Source: Massiliimalia timonensis (GTDB lineage: Bacteria; Bacillota; Clostridia; Oscillospirales; Ruminococcaceae). From it: a stretch of DNA of 64,000 nt. Both the position numbers and the translations under genes were made by a program. Under the pieces are notes generated by a model. The model ran no database searches and was not told where the DNA came from. It saw only the letters and a program-made list of their open reading frames with translations. Shown here piece after piece: positions 8,692-21,090 of this stretch. The first letter of the stretch is position 1. Each line of letters opens with the position of its first letter. The stretch covers positions 868,001-932,000 of the forward strand of contig NZ_FYDD01000004.1 of NCBI RefSeq assembly GCF_900186585.1, read 5' to 3'.

Positions 8692-9678
8692 ATGAAACAG
8701 AAACAGATCGTAGCAGTAGGACCAATGCAGAATGAATTAAAAGAAATAGACGTATTGCAGCCGAATGATGATCAGGTATTGATCAAAACAAAATATGTAG
8801 GTGTCTGCCGGTCAGAACATGACGACTGGAAAGTAGCAAAAGCAGGGCAGACTTTTGGTCATGAACCACTAGGGATTATTGAAAAAGTTGGGAAAAATGT
8901 AAAAGGCTTTAAACCGGGCGATCGAGTCAGCGGGATGTGGGGCGGTACGCTTCCGGGTTCTGGCGGGATGGTACAATATTCCGTTGCAGATCCAAAAGTA
9001 GATACTGTGATCAAATTGCCGGACGGACTTCGTGACGAGGATTTGATTCTGGAGCCATTGTCCTGCATGATGAGTGCAGTCAGCAAAGCAAAGGTCCAGA
9101 TGCCGGGGACCCATGTGGCGGTAGTAGGCTGCGGTTACATGGGCTGCGGCGCAATTGGGCTTTTGAAATTACGCGGAGCTTATGTAGTGGCGATCGATAT
9201 CCGGCAGGAATCTTTAAATGACGCGAAAAAGTATGGTGCAGATGAAGTTTACTTAGTGGATGAAGCGAAAGAAAAATTCATCGACAGTGATTTCAAAGGC
9301 TTCAAAGTGGTCATGGAATGGGGAGAAACCAGCGAATCATTGGATTTGGCAGTAAACCTAACCGCAGAATGCGGACAGTTGTGTGTGGCGGCTTACCATA
9401 CAGGCGGAACCAGAACGGTAGATGTTCAGCAGCTTGGCGTAAAAGCGATCGAAATGCTGAATACGCATCCCAGAGAAATGTGGCTGTCTGTAGAAGGGGC
9501 ATACAATGCAGTTGAATTGTTGGAACGAGGGGATTGGAACTATACCAATCTTCCGGTAAAGATTTTCCCAATGAAAAAATTCGATCAGGCACAGGCAGAA
9601 CAGGAAGAAAAATACGGAAAATATATGAAAGCCATCATTGACATGACAAAAGAAGATGGCGAACCGTATATTTTATAA
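8692..9678 (+). CDS. Zinc-type medium-chain alcohol/polyol dehydrogenase
   Basis: 328 aa. The GroES-like N-terminal domain has the catalytic zinc ligands in VCRSEHDDW (Cys, ~40) and FGHEPLG (His-Glu, ~60). The Rossmann domain has VAVVGCGYMGCGAIG (~140-155). The four-cysteine structural-zinc loop expected after GDRV is absent (the segment reads SGMWGGTLPGSGGM), so it is a short form. AAAGGAG precedes the ATG at 8692. By neighbourhood it probably acts on a sugar, polyol or keto-inositol intermediate (inference). Confidence 0.82.
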   Translation: MKQKQIVAVGPMQNELKEIDVLQPNDDQVLIKTKYVGVCRSEHDDWKVAKAGQTFGHEPLGIIEKVGKNVKGFKPGDRVSGMWGGTLPGSGGMVQYSVADPKVDTVIKLPDGLRDEDLILEPLSCMMSAVSKAKVQMPGTHVAVVGCGYMGCGAIGLLKLRGAYVVAIDIRQESLNDAKKYGADEVYLVDEAKEKFIDSDFKGFKVVMEWGETSESLDLAVNLTAECGQLCVAAYHTGGTRTVDVQQLGVKAIEMLNTHPREMWLSVEGAYNAVELLERGDWNYTNLPVKIFPMKKFDQAQAEQEEKYGKYMKAIIDMTKEDGEPYIL

Positions 9679-9686
9679 TTTAACTG

Positions 9687-9716
9687 CCAGAGGGTGGATT
9701 GATTTCCTCCCTCTGG
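9687..9716 (+). terminator. Hairpin after the dehydrogenase gene
   Basis: Stem CCAGAGGG (9687-9694) pairs with CCCTCTGG (9709-9716), followed by a short T stretch. Confidence 0.5.
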
Positions 9717-9755
9717 TTTGTGCTATGTCTGTGTGCATAACAAGAAGGAAATAAA

Positions 9756-9788
9756 AGCTCTACGGCCAATCAGATTGACCGTAGAGCT
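9756..9788 (-). terminator. Terminator of the glycyl-radical enzyme operon
   Basis: AGCTCTACGG (9756-9765) pairs with CCGTAGAGCT (9779-9788). On the minus strand the stem is followed by TTTTATTT, and it overlaps the activase stop codon. Confidence 0.7.
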
Positions 9789-10683
9789 ACTCCATAAGCT
9801 TTTGACAACGCATTTTTAATAGTTCGGATTTCCAAAGTTTTACTGTTTCCGGATCGGCAGGTGGGACATTTAGCAGATATTCCCTCCCTATATTCAGGGA
9901 TTTTGCGGCGCCCATTGTATGGTAGGGCATGATCTCGACCGCCTGCACGCATTCCAGTACAGACAAATCGGCGATCGCCTGAAAATGGGACTGGGTATCG
10001 TTGATCCCCGGGATAACCGGACAGCGCAGGATAACTGGCTTTTTTAGTTTATTTAACAGGGACAGGTTTTTTAAAATCTTGGATAATTCTCCCCCAACAT
10101 ACTGTCGATGCAGTTTTTCATCCGAAAGCTTAAAGTCAAATAAGAATAGATCTGTAAATTCTGAAACGCTGCGCAGATCCGCTTCTCTGCAAAATCCGCT
10201 TGTTTCAATACAGGTATTTAACCGCCCCCTTTTTGCCTGTTTTAAAAGTGCCAGCGCAAAATGCGGCTGAAACAGCGGCTCTCCGCCCGAAAGCGTAATC
10301 CCGCCGACGGATGCCCGATAATAATCAGCATCCTTCAAAACAATGTCCATGATATCATCCGTAGTTACCGTTTTTCCGATCAATGAAAGTGCAGAAACCG
10401 GACAGCTTTCTATGCATTTCCCGCAGCCTGTGCAGAGGGAAAAATTCACCAGATGCTCATTGTTGACGAGATGATGTACCCGCTGGGGGCAAATGCTTTC
10501 GCATTCCCCGCAGAGCACACAGTGATTTTCCCGATAAGAAAGCTGGACATTTTGTTGTTTGGATTCAGGATTATGGCACCATGCACAGGATAAGGGACAG
10601 CCCTTTAAAAAGACTGTGGTGCGGATCCCGGGTCCGTCATGGATACAAAACCGCTGAATGTCAAAAATGATTCCCTGTTCCAT
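9787..10683 (-). CDS. Glycyl-radical enzyme activating enzyme (radical SAM)
   Basis: 298 aa. The radical-SAM cluster is C29-x3-C33-x2-C36 in KGCPLSCAWCHNPE. An inserted double ferredoxin-type segment (CVLCGECESICP and CTGCGKCIESCP, ~55-95) follows, then SGGEPLFQP, which contacts S-adenosylmethionine. Two extra 4Fe-4S clusters mark activases of the glycerol dehydratase, choline lyase and hydroxyproline dehydratase type, rather than the short PFL activase. It lies 6 bp downstream of its partner, so the two are co-transcribed. Confidence 0.9.
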   Translation of the reverse strand: MEQGIIFDIQRFCIHDGPGIRTTVFLKGCPLSCAWCHNPESKQQNVQLSYRENHCVLCGECESICPQRVHHLVNNEHLVNFSLCTGCGKCIESCPVSALSLIGKTVTTDDIMDIVLKDADYYRASVGGITLSGGEPLFQPHFALALLKQAKRGRLNTCIETSGFCREADLRSVSEFTDLFLFDFKLSDEKLHRQYVGGELSKILKNLSLLNKLKKPVILRCPVIPGINDTQSHFQAIADLSVLECVQAVEIMPYHTMGAAKSLNIGREYLLNVPPADPETVKLWKSELLKMRCQKLME

Positions 10684-10689
10684 TTTTGT

Positions 10690-12960
10690 TTACCCATGCA
10701 ATGTCCGGGACAGTAATTCCTGCTGGACATCCTTTCCAAGCTCTATAAATTTGGCGCTGAACCCGCCTACCCGGACGATCAGATCCTGATGCCTTTCCGG
10801 ATGGATCACCGCGTCCTCCATCTCGTCACGGCTCACGACGGTGATCATTATTTGGGAACCGCCGTTTTGGAAATAAACAGATAACAGGGCTTTGGTTTTT
10901 GCAATCATATTTTCAGAAAACATCTCTTTATTCAGCTTTAAATTTTGCACGCTTCCGGCATGGTTTTGAATCGAGGGTTTTACGATAGAATGAAGCATTG
11001 CCGTAAGTCCCGAACGGTCGGCGCCTCCCTGGGGATTGTTGGCGTTTGCTAACGGCGCCCCAGATCCCCTTCCGTCTGGTGTTGCCGCGGTTAGGTGTCC
11101 CAATACGGTGTTAGCGTCGTTGTTGATAATCACCGCCAAATAACTGTGCATGATCGTGTTTTTTACACTTTCTTTGATTGTATCACAGATGTGGTCATGT
11201 ACCGTGACCAGCATAGAATCGGCAGTTTCATCCTCGTTTCCGTATTTGGGAAGATTCGTTAAAATCCGGCGGAGATTGGGATTAGAAGAAAAATTATCCC
11301 TTAAAGCCTGTAGGAGATTCTCCGAAGAAATGATTTTTTTGTCGTAGACCGCCAGCTTGATCGCAGTCAAGCTGTCCGCCGTATTGACGTTCCCATAGGA
11401 TTCGAGGGTTCCGCCTAAATAGCGAACGCCTCCGTCTAACAGTGGTCTGCCTCTGGAGATACAATCGTCAAACAGCATGGAAAAGCAAAGGAAAGCACAG
11501 TGCCGGCCGCTGTATATGTATTCCAATTCCTCCATTTTGGCCAAAACCGTTACAAAATGCTCCACCTGCCGTTGATATGCGGACAGCAGTTCTTCAAAGG
11601 TTTGATATGTCTCCAGTCCGCCCAGATCCAGACCCAGCACTTCCTCAGTTTCCAGATCCTTTCCGTGGTACAGCGTTACTTCTAATGCTTTTGCCAGATT
11701 GATGATCCCGCTGGGGGTCCCAATAGATTGATGCTCCAGAACATATTCACCGCACCCGTAAGGGCAATAATGCTCGGCGATTTCCTCCGATACGCCGAAC
11801 GCATGGGATACGGCCGGGATATTAACGTCATCGTTATATAACATCGGAAAGGTACAGCCTTCTCCGATGGCAGTGAAAGCCGCGTCATAAACCGTTTCGT
11901 CCATGCCATGATAAAACCGCAAGGCAACCTGCGGCGCGGTGGTGCGCATTTTTCGGATGGTGTCAATTGCTAATAAGCAAAATTGGTCGCAGTTTGTTTC
12001 GTTTTTTCGGCCTTTCCCGCCCAGAACGATCCGGCTGTCATATACCCGGTTTTTCAATTCGATCATCTGCCAGAAACCGCACATCAGCTCTAAAGCACGT
12101 TCCTGCGTTAAAAAACCGCTGGAAAGATCATTGACATAAAATTCAGAAAGATAGGTGTCCATCCTTCCCAAATTAAGGGAACCGGAATAGATCCACCAAA
12201 GATAGAGCATTTGGAGGGCGTCCCGAAAATGGAGCGCCGGAGCGTGAGCTATTTGAAGCAGGCTGCGCTTTGTTTCCAGCAGTTCCTCTCGCCAGTTGCT
12301 GTTAAGATCCGTTTGGGACAACAGGCGTTCAATCTCATCCACATAGGATTCGCAGATGCGGCTGAACGTATCCAGCACGCTATGAAGCGCCTGATAAAAA
12401 TTATTTTCTTCTAAGGCTGCGTACTGTTGTTTTTTTCGAATCTGCTGATGCAGGCCGTCAACTCCCAAGGTAAGCAGCTTGAGGTAATCCAAATGCGTCC
12501 CGCTCATCCGGTAAAGCGGATGGGCGACAGCGCGGTCCTGAAAGTAATTTTCATAGGGAAGCCACTGAAGGACATTGGGCGGATAATGGCTGGAGATAAA
12601 ATACTTTGTTCCGTTTTCCTGCCAAAATTCGGAAAGCCGTCGGCAGGTTTCCTCCTGCTGTCTGTTTAGCTGTCCGCTTTTCTGCCATCGGTCCCACTTA
12701 TCATGATCCATGCAGTACCCCATATCCATAAACCCGGGTTGGGGGGAAAACTGCACCAGCGGGGAATAATATCGCCCCACGAACATATCCCCGTCTTGGG
12801 GAGGACACATACAGGCGGGAAACTGCACGGCCAAACAGGCGGCCTCACATGTAGAAATATCTTGACTATGGTTTTCCTGATATGTGCGGGTGAATTTTTC
12901 GGAAAAATCCAGTTCTTCCTCGATGGAAAAGGGGCAAACAGTTTCTTGAAGTCTTTTCAT
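10690..12960 (-). CDS. Glycyl-radical enzyme of the PFL/dehydratase family, substrate unknown
   Basis: 756 aa from the ATG at 12960, which follows GGAGGAAATTT; a longer in-frame extension to 13086 has no ribosome site. The glycyl-radical loop is RVGGFSAKF with the radical Gly near residue 733. The active-site cysteine loop is YCPYGCGEYV with Cys near residue 403. Known lyases and dehydratases of the family usually read GC-V-E here; this one has GC-G-E. It was not possible to match it to pyruvate formate-lyase, diol/glycerol dehydratase, choline, hydroxyproline or isethionate enzymes. Paired with its activase, and divergent from an AraC regulator. Confidence 0.85.
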   Translation of the reverse strand: MKRLQETVCPFSIEEELDFSEKFTRTYQENHSQDISTCEAACLAVQFPACMCPPQDGDMFVGRYYSPLVQFSPQPGFMDMGYCMDHDKWDRWQKSGQLNRQQEETCRRLSEFWQENGTKYFISSHYPPNVLQWLPYENYFQDRAVAHPLYRMSGTHLDYLKLLTLGVDGLHQQIRKKQQYAALEENNFYQALHSVLDTFSRICESYVDEIERLLSQTDLNSNWREELLETKRSLLQIAHAPALHFRDALQMLYLWWIYSGSLNLGRMDTYLSEFYVNDLSSGFLTQERALELMCGFWQMIELKNRVYDSRIVLGGKGRKNETNCDQFCLLAIDTIRKMRTTAPQVALRFYHGMDETVYDAAFTAIGEGCTFPMLYNDDVNIPAVSHAFGVSEEIAEHYCPYGCGEYVLEHQSIGTPSGIINLAKALEVTLYHGKDLETEEVLGLDLGGLETYQTFEELLSAYQRQVEHFVTVLAKMEELEYIYSGRHCAFLCFSMLFDDCISRGRPLLDGGVRYLGGTLESYGNVNTADSLTAIKLAVYDKKIISSENLLQALRDNFSSNPNLRRILTNLPKYGNEDETADSMLVTVHDHICDTIKESVKNTIMHSYLAVIINNDANTVLGHLTAATPDGRGSGAPLANANNPQGGADRSGLTAMLHSIVKPSIQNHAGSVQNLKLNKEMFSENMIAKTKALLSVYFQNGGSQIMITVVSRDEMEDAVIHPERHQDLIVRVGGFSAKFIELGKDVQQELLSRTLHG

Positions 12961-13158
12961 AAATTTCCTCCAAATCATCTGAAATGATCGACATTTACTC
13001 TGATTTTTGATCTTTCTAAAAATAAAAAGCAGTAAACATATTTCAATAAAACTATAACAGGAACCGTTGTCTTTTTCTACTTGCATTTTGATAAAACTTA
13101 CAGTATATTGATATGGATACTAAAATTTTTCCGATGATACGGAGGGAGCATATCTATC

Positions 13159-14001
13159 ATGAAACAGCTTCGTTTTGAAGATGTTCCCAAGCAGCCTTGC
13201 GGTGCTGGGATCATTGAAACTGTGTTGGACAACGACAAAAAAACGCAGCTTCACACCCATGATTTTTTTGAGTTGTTTATTGTAAAACAGGGTTGCGTTT
13301 TACATATAAATAACGAGGACGAAACCTGTATGCAGCGTGGTGACTTTTCGGTGGTCAAAGATACGGACAGTCATTGCTTTCAAAAGATGTCGGCAGAACG
13401 GGCGGCGTTTGTTAATATTTCGTTTTCAGCTGCTTTCTTTCAGGAACTTTTAAAGGAAAAAGGGATTGATGAAGCAAAAATGTTTCCGTACTTTACTGGG
13501 AAATTGTCGCCTTCACAGTTGGCTGCAACAGAAGAGTATCTGAATTTGCTGACGGGAAGTGCAGAAAGATCAGAACAGCATAAACTGCGGCAGAAAGAAC
13601 TGCTCAAAAGCCTGCTGCAATTGATCTTGCTTGATAACATGCTGACGGAAGGGCGGCTGTCTAAGGACGCTCCGCTTTGGCTTCAGCAGGCAATCGGCGC
13701 ACTGCGCCGGCCGGATATCCTGCAAGGCGGTTTAAAAAGCTTTATTTATCTTTGCGGGCATTCTCAGGAACATGTGACCCGGCAAACACGCAGGTACTAT
13801 CATCAAACGCCAAGTGAACTAATCAATTATTATCGGATCCAATATTCCCAGGAGTTGCTGCTTAATACCGATCTTTCTATCTTAGAAGTTTCTATGTGTT
13901 CGGGGTATGAAAGTGTTTCCTATTTTAATCGTATATTTTTGCAGTACACTGGGGTGTCGCCAAGAACTTATCGAAACAGCATGAAATTGATTTACCAGTA
14001 A
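13159..14001 (+). CDS. AraC-family transcriptional regulator
   Basis: 280 aa. A cupin sensor (HTHDFFELFIVKQGCVLHI, QRGDFSVV) occupies the N-terminal ~150 residues. A C-terminal double helix-turn-helix ends in ILEVSMCSGYESVSYFNRIF and GVSPRTYRN. GGAGGGAGC precedes the ATG. It diverges from the glycyl-radical enzyme gene and is its probable regulator (inference from position). Confidence 0.85.
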   Translation: MKQLRFEDVPKQPCGAGIIETVLDNDKKTQLHTHDFFELFIVKQGCVLHINNEDETCMQRGDFSVVKDTDSHCFQKMSAERAAFVNISFSAAFFQELLKEKGIDEAKMFPYFTGKLSPSQLAATEEYLNLLTGSAERSEQHKLRQKELLKSLLQLILLDNMLTEGRLSKDAPLWLQQAIGALRRPDILQGGLKSFIYLCGHSQEHVTRQTRRYYHQTPSELINYYRIQYSQELLLNTDLSILEVSMCSGYESVSYFNRIFLQYTGVSPRTYRNSMKLIYQ

Positions 14002-14120
14002 AGCAGAGAAATGATTTTACTTTTGACAGGACTTTCATTGCTTGAAATCAGTTTGAAATATAATATTTGCAGGAAAGGATGCTTTAATTTGAAGAGCCTT
14101 TTAGGAAAGGGGAACAAAAC

Positions 14121-15683
14121 GTGATACAATTATTGCTTGTGGATGATGAAGCTAAAACCAGAAACGGGCTGCTAAAGCACGTTGATTGGGAGAAACTTGG
14201 GATCGATATGGTACAAACAGCACAAAGTGCGCAGGAGGCCCTTGCGCTTTGCGAGGAATACCAGCCAGATATTTTGATTTCGGATATTCGCATGCGGAAA
14301 ATGAACGGACTTGAGATGAGTTCTATTCTAAGCCAGAAATATCCAAGCTGTAAGATTATTATCATCAGCGGATATGCGGATAAGGAATATTTAAAAGCAG
14401 CGATTGAACTGGGATCGATCAGCTATGTAGAAAAACCGATCGATCTGCAAGAGCTGGAAAATGCTTTAAAGAAAACGGTAAAAGTGATTTTAGAGGACCG
14501 GAAATCGATCCAAAACAGCGAAAGGCTGCTTCAGAATCAAGAATTTTTGAAACGAGAAACTTTTTTATCACTGCTCAACCATCAAAAGGGAAGTGAACTA
14601 ATTGACATCTATGAACTTCTGCCGCAGGAATATAAACAGTTTAGGATCTGTGTGGTGCGTTTTTGCGCGCCTGTGCTTCGTACCGTTCAGATGAAAAAGA
14701 CGTTTTTGCAGTCATTGGAACTGGAGCAATTTTTTCGAGCAGGGGGATTTGTTCACAGCGAGTTTACTGATAATCGCCATATGGTTCTTTTGTTATGCGG
14801 GGAGCGCTCTTTGATTTCTGACGAAAGTAGGATCGTTGAACAGTTGACAGAAATTTGCCAAAAACCATGTGACGAATCAAAAACATTTTTGTCATGGGGC
14901 GAACTGGTAGATGCACCTGAGCAGATAAGCCTCTCCTATCATCATGCACAGACGGCGGAAAAGGCTATTTTTTATAAGGGATATTCCAATGTGGAATTTT
15001 TTCAAGAAAGGGAAGAAAAACCAGTCGTTCTGGAACAGGATTATGTAGGCAGATTAAAAAATTTTTTGATCCGGGGAGATGAAGAAGCTGCTGAACATGA
15101 GATCCAGAATTTGACACAGGCCTTTTATGATATGCATGTAGAATCATCAGCCTATGTGTTGAGCCTTTATTTTGAATTGGGAAAGGCGATCATTTCAGAG
15201 TTTGGAAGGCTGTTTTTGGAAAGTGAAGAAAAACGGACAGAAAAATATCAAACGTCGATCCAAACCATTGAAAACCTAGATACTATTACAGAAATTGAAG
15301 CATACCTGATCTCTCAGATCCGGGAACTTTTCACTTTGGCAAAGAAAGACCGAAGCAACAGCTTCATGATCATGAAGGTAAAAAAATTTATCAATGAGCA
15401 TTACCAACAGCGGGATATTTCTGTCAAACAGATCGCTGCGGAATTATATATTACACCGACCTACCTGTCGTCGCTTTTCAAACGGAAAACCGGGAACACG
15501 ATCGGCGAATATCTGACAACGGTGCGGATAGAGGAATCGAAAAAGCTGCTTTTAGATCCACGCATGAAAACCTATGAGGTGGCCTTGGCAGTAGGATATG
15601 AAGACGCCAACTATTTTACGAAAATATTTAAAAAGAATCTAGGAGTTACACCTTCAGAATATAGGGAGAGAAAAGGATTGTGA
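14121..15683 (+). CDS. YesN-type response regulator with AraC DNA-binding domain
   Basis: 520 aa. The receiver domain (1-120) has the acidic pair D8-D9, phospho-acceptor D55 in ILISDIRM, and the switch Lys in VEKPID. A variable central region follows, then a C-terminal AraC-type double helix-turn-helix (ISVKQIAAELYITPTYLSSL ... VGYEDANYFTKIFKKNLG). The GTG start follows GGAAAGGGG. Its stop overlaps the start of the partner kinase by 4 bp. It probably controls the transporter operon at 5067 or the beta-galactosidase at 17783. Confidence 0.9.
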   Translation: MIQLLLVDDEAKTRNGLLKHVDWEKLGIDMVQTAQSAQEALALCEEYQPDILISDIRMRKMNGLEMSSILSQKYPSCKIIIISGYADKEYLKAAIELGSISYVEKPIDLQELENALKKTVKVILEDRKSIQNSERLLQNQEFLKRETFLSLLNHQKGSELIDIYELLPQEYKQFRICVVRFCAPVLRTVQMKKTFLQSLELEQFFRAGGFVHSEFTDNRHMVLLLCGERSLISDESRIVEQLTEICQKPCDESKTFLSWGELVDAPEQISLSYHHAQTAEKAIFYKGYSNVEFFQEREEKPVVLEQDYVGRLKNFLIRGDEEAAEHEIQNLTQAFYDMHVESSAYVLSLYFELGKAIISEFGRLFLESEEKRTEKYQTSIQTIENLDTITEIEAYLISQIRELFTLAKKDRSNSFMIMKVKKFINEHYQQRDISVKQIAAELYITPTYLSSLFKRKTGNTIGEYLTTVRIEESKKLLLDPRMKTYEVALAVGYEDANYFTKIFKKNLGVTPSEYRERKGL

Positions 15684-17506
15684 GATTGATTGCACAACTT
15701 AAAAAGACTATTCGCCAATATTCCATGCGCACAAAATTGACGATTTCTTTTTCTATTGCGGTGATTACAATTTTAATGATCATTATGATCCTGTTAAGCC
15801 GTCTGGTAAATAACTATTATCAGGAAAAAATCTTGTTTTCCGCAGATCAGTCTTTTGAACAAGCGAATTCATTTATACAGAATTATCTGGATACGATGAT
15901 TTATGTATCGGACCAGATCTACTATAATAACGATGTACAGCAGTTGTTGAGCCAGAATGATTTGGGGAAATTTCAGTCATATGGGGAACAGTACAGGGAT
16001 TTTTTACGGCTTGATAGTGTGTGCCGGACAGCAGAATTGGTAGAAACGATTTATATGGCGAGGTTGTTTGTACCGGATCAACTGACATATTCTGAAAACA
16101 TGCGCCATTTTGAAAAGATGTCAGTATTGGAAAACCGTAAGGATTACGAAATTTTTCTAAACAACGGAGGTGGCAGTTTTTTCACTGCTCCAGAAATGAT
16201 AAAAATGCCGGGACTGAATTATGAAGTAGAAATCGTTTCACTGCTTAGGGTCATCCTTACTACAGACGGTACCATTGAACCGATCGGCGTACAGCAGATC
16301 GGGATACAGACCTCCAAAATCAAAAGTGTTCTGGAAAAATCTGAAATAACTAAATCAGGGATTGTATATTTAGTAAACAGTGCGGGAGAGATCATCAGTT
16401 GTTCTGATGAAAATAATGATTTGCTGCGAAAACTGAAACAGGCCGGGGAACTGCCTTGGCCAGCGTCGAGCGATTCCTGGAGTGAAGTTACAGTACAGAA
16501 ACAGAGCTATTATATGAACCAGGCACAGCTTGATTCTGCCGATTGGTCTTTGGTCGCCTTGATCCCCCAGCGGGAAATCATACAACAAAGTAAACAGTTA
16601 GAATCTATTATACTTGTTCTGTCTTTTGCGGCAGTCATCGCGATATTTATTGTGTCGAGCGCAATTTCGAAATACTATACCAACCGGCTGTCCTACCTGA
16701 CAGAGATGATGCACGAAGTACAAAATGGGGAATTGGATATTGATTTAAAAATCAAGGAATCGGATGAGATCGGGGATCTGTTTCATAGCTTTTCCTATAT
16801 GACGCAGCAATTAAAATTGTTGATGGAGGAGAAATACAGATCAGGGAAAGCAGTAAAAACAGCCCAATTACAGGCCTTGCGTGCACAGATCAATCCGCAT
16901 TTTTTGTATAACACGCTGGAACTTATCAACTGGGAAGCAATTGATCACAATGTACCCGAAATCTCTGAAATCGCAAAAAGCTTATCCCAATTTTATCGAA
17001 TCAGCTTAAACAAGGGAATGGAGATTGTATCCCTTGAAAAGGAACTCAACCATGTCCGGGCATACGTCAATATTCAGAATTATCATTTTGACGGTGCGAT
17101 CCAATTATATATAGATGTTCCTGAAGAACTTCTGCAATGTTCCTGTATCAACATTATTTTACAGCCACTGGTAGAAAATTCGATTCTTCACGGTATGGAA
17201 GAAACATTGAGTGGGGAAGAATACCCGATTTATATTTCTGCCAAACAGGTAGAGCAGGACATTATTTTATCAATTCAGGATGAAGGAACCGGGATGAGCA
17301 GCCAGCAGATAAAAGATATTATGAATATGAAATCTTTGAAAGTGACTGGCTATGGGATAAAAAATATTGATCTTCGTTTAAAGCTTACCTATGGGGAGCA
17401 ATATGGATTAAGTTATCAAAGCAGTGTTGGAAAGGGTACAACCGTAAAGATTCGGATCCCGTTTCAGCCTTATCGGTCTGAACAACAAATAAAGCTGGAC
17501 GAGTAA
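15680..17506 (+). CDS. YesM-type sensor histidine kinase
   Basis: 608 aa. Two membrane helices (~22-42 and ~307-327) flank an extracellular sensor domain. A HAMP segment follows, then the His_kinase domain with AQINPHFLYNTLE (phospho-acceptor His near residue 407) and an HATPase with LVENSILHG (N box) and DEGTGM (G1 box). It starts with GTG inside the end of the response regulator gene, a translationally coupled pair. Family members sense sugars or oligosaccharides at the cell surface. Confidence 0.9.
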   Translation: MRLIAQLKKTIRQYSMRTKLTISFSIAVITILMIIMILLSRLVNNYYQEKILFSADQSFEQANSFIQNYLDTMIYVSDQIYYNNDVQQLLSQNDLGKFQSYGEQYRDFLRLDSVCRTAELVETIYMARLFVPDQLTYSENMRHFEKMSVLENRKDYEIFLNNGGGSFFTAPEMIKMPGLNYEVEIVSLLRVILTTDGTIEPIGVQQIGIQTSKIKSVLEKSEITKSGIVYLVNSAGEIISCSDENNDLLRKLKQAGELPWPASSDSWSEVTVQKQSYYMNQAQLDSADWSLVALIPQREIIQQSKQLESIILVLSFAAVIAIFIVSSAISKYYTNRLSYLTEMMHEVQNGELDIDLKIKESDEIGDLFHSFSYMTQQLKLLMEEKYRSGKAVKTAQLQALRAQINPHFLYNTLELINWEAIDHNVPEISEIAKSLSQFYRISLNKGMEIVSLEKELNHVRAYVNIQNYHFDGAIQLYIDVPEELLQCSCINIILQPLVENSILHGMEETLSGEEYPIYISAKQVEQDIILSIQDEGTGMSSQQIKDIMNMKSLKVTGYGIKNIDLRLKLTYGEQYGLSYQSSVGKGTTVKIRIPFQPYRSEQQIKLDE

Positions 17507-17545
17507 AAGGAACGCCAAGCAGTTTTCTCTGAAATATCAGGAATC

Positions 17546-17591
17546 AAAAAGGAGAAGCAAAGGTTTATTGAAACTTTTGCTTCTCCTTTTT
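17546..17591 (+). terminator. Terminator of the YesN-YesM operon
   Basis: Stem of about 21 bp with one G-U pair (17546-17566 with 17571-17591), 4-nt loop, ending in a T-run. Confidence 0.85.
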
Positions 17592-17716
17592 GCCTAAAAA
17601 CTTGTGTTCGTGAGCCGGTACTGCTTTTGCTATAATATGATTATTTTTTCAAGTCATTTAAAAAAGATATTGACAGGAAACTAATAGTACTTCTGTATAG
17701 TAAGTTTGTCAGATAG

Positions 17717-17768
17717 CTTAAACCCCCAAACAGGAAGAGCAGTTGCTCTTCCTGTTTGGGGGTTTAAG
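17717..17768. terminator. Perfect 25-bp palindrome between convergent genes
   Basis: Arms 17717-17741 and 17744-17768 are perfectly complementary with a 2-nt centre, and lie just before the 3' end of the beta-galactosidase gene on the minus strand. The C-run/G-run core and position suggest a bidirectional terminator. Together with the hairpin at 17546 it fills the 276-bp gap. Confidence 0.7.
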
Positions 17769-17782
17769 ATTTTTTCCGGTAT

Positions 17783-20953
<3,171 letters not shown>

Positions 20954-21090
20954 TTATCATGCTGTCATCCACTTGGTACAACAGCTTTGCATTGACGTTT
21001 CTCATATCCTTATGATAAACTGTTCTTTGTAGAAATAACATGGTATAATTGGTAAAAAAGATGTCCTTTTTGGGAAGGGGGGAGGGCTTT

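Noticed and set aside
10690-12960. Naming the glycyl-radical enzyme pyruvate formate-lyase
   Set aside because: It lacks the adjacent Cys-Cys pair of PFL and is paired with a double-ferredoxin activase, so only the superfamily is claimed.
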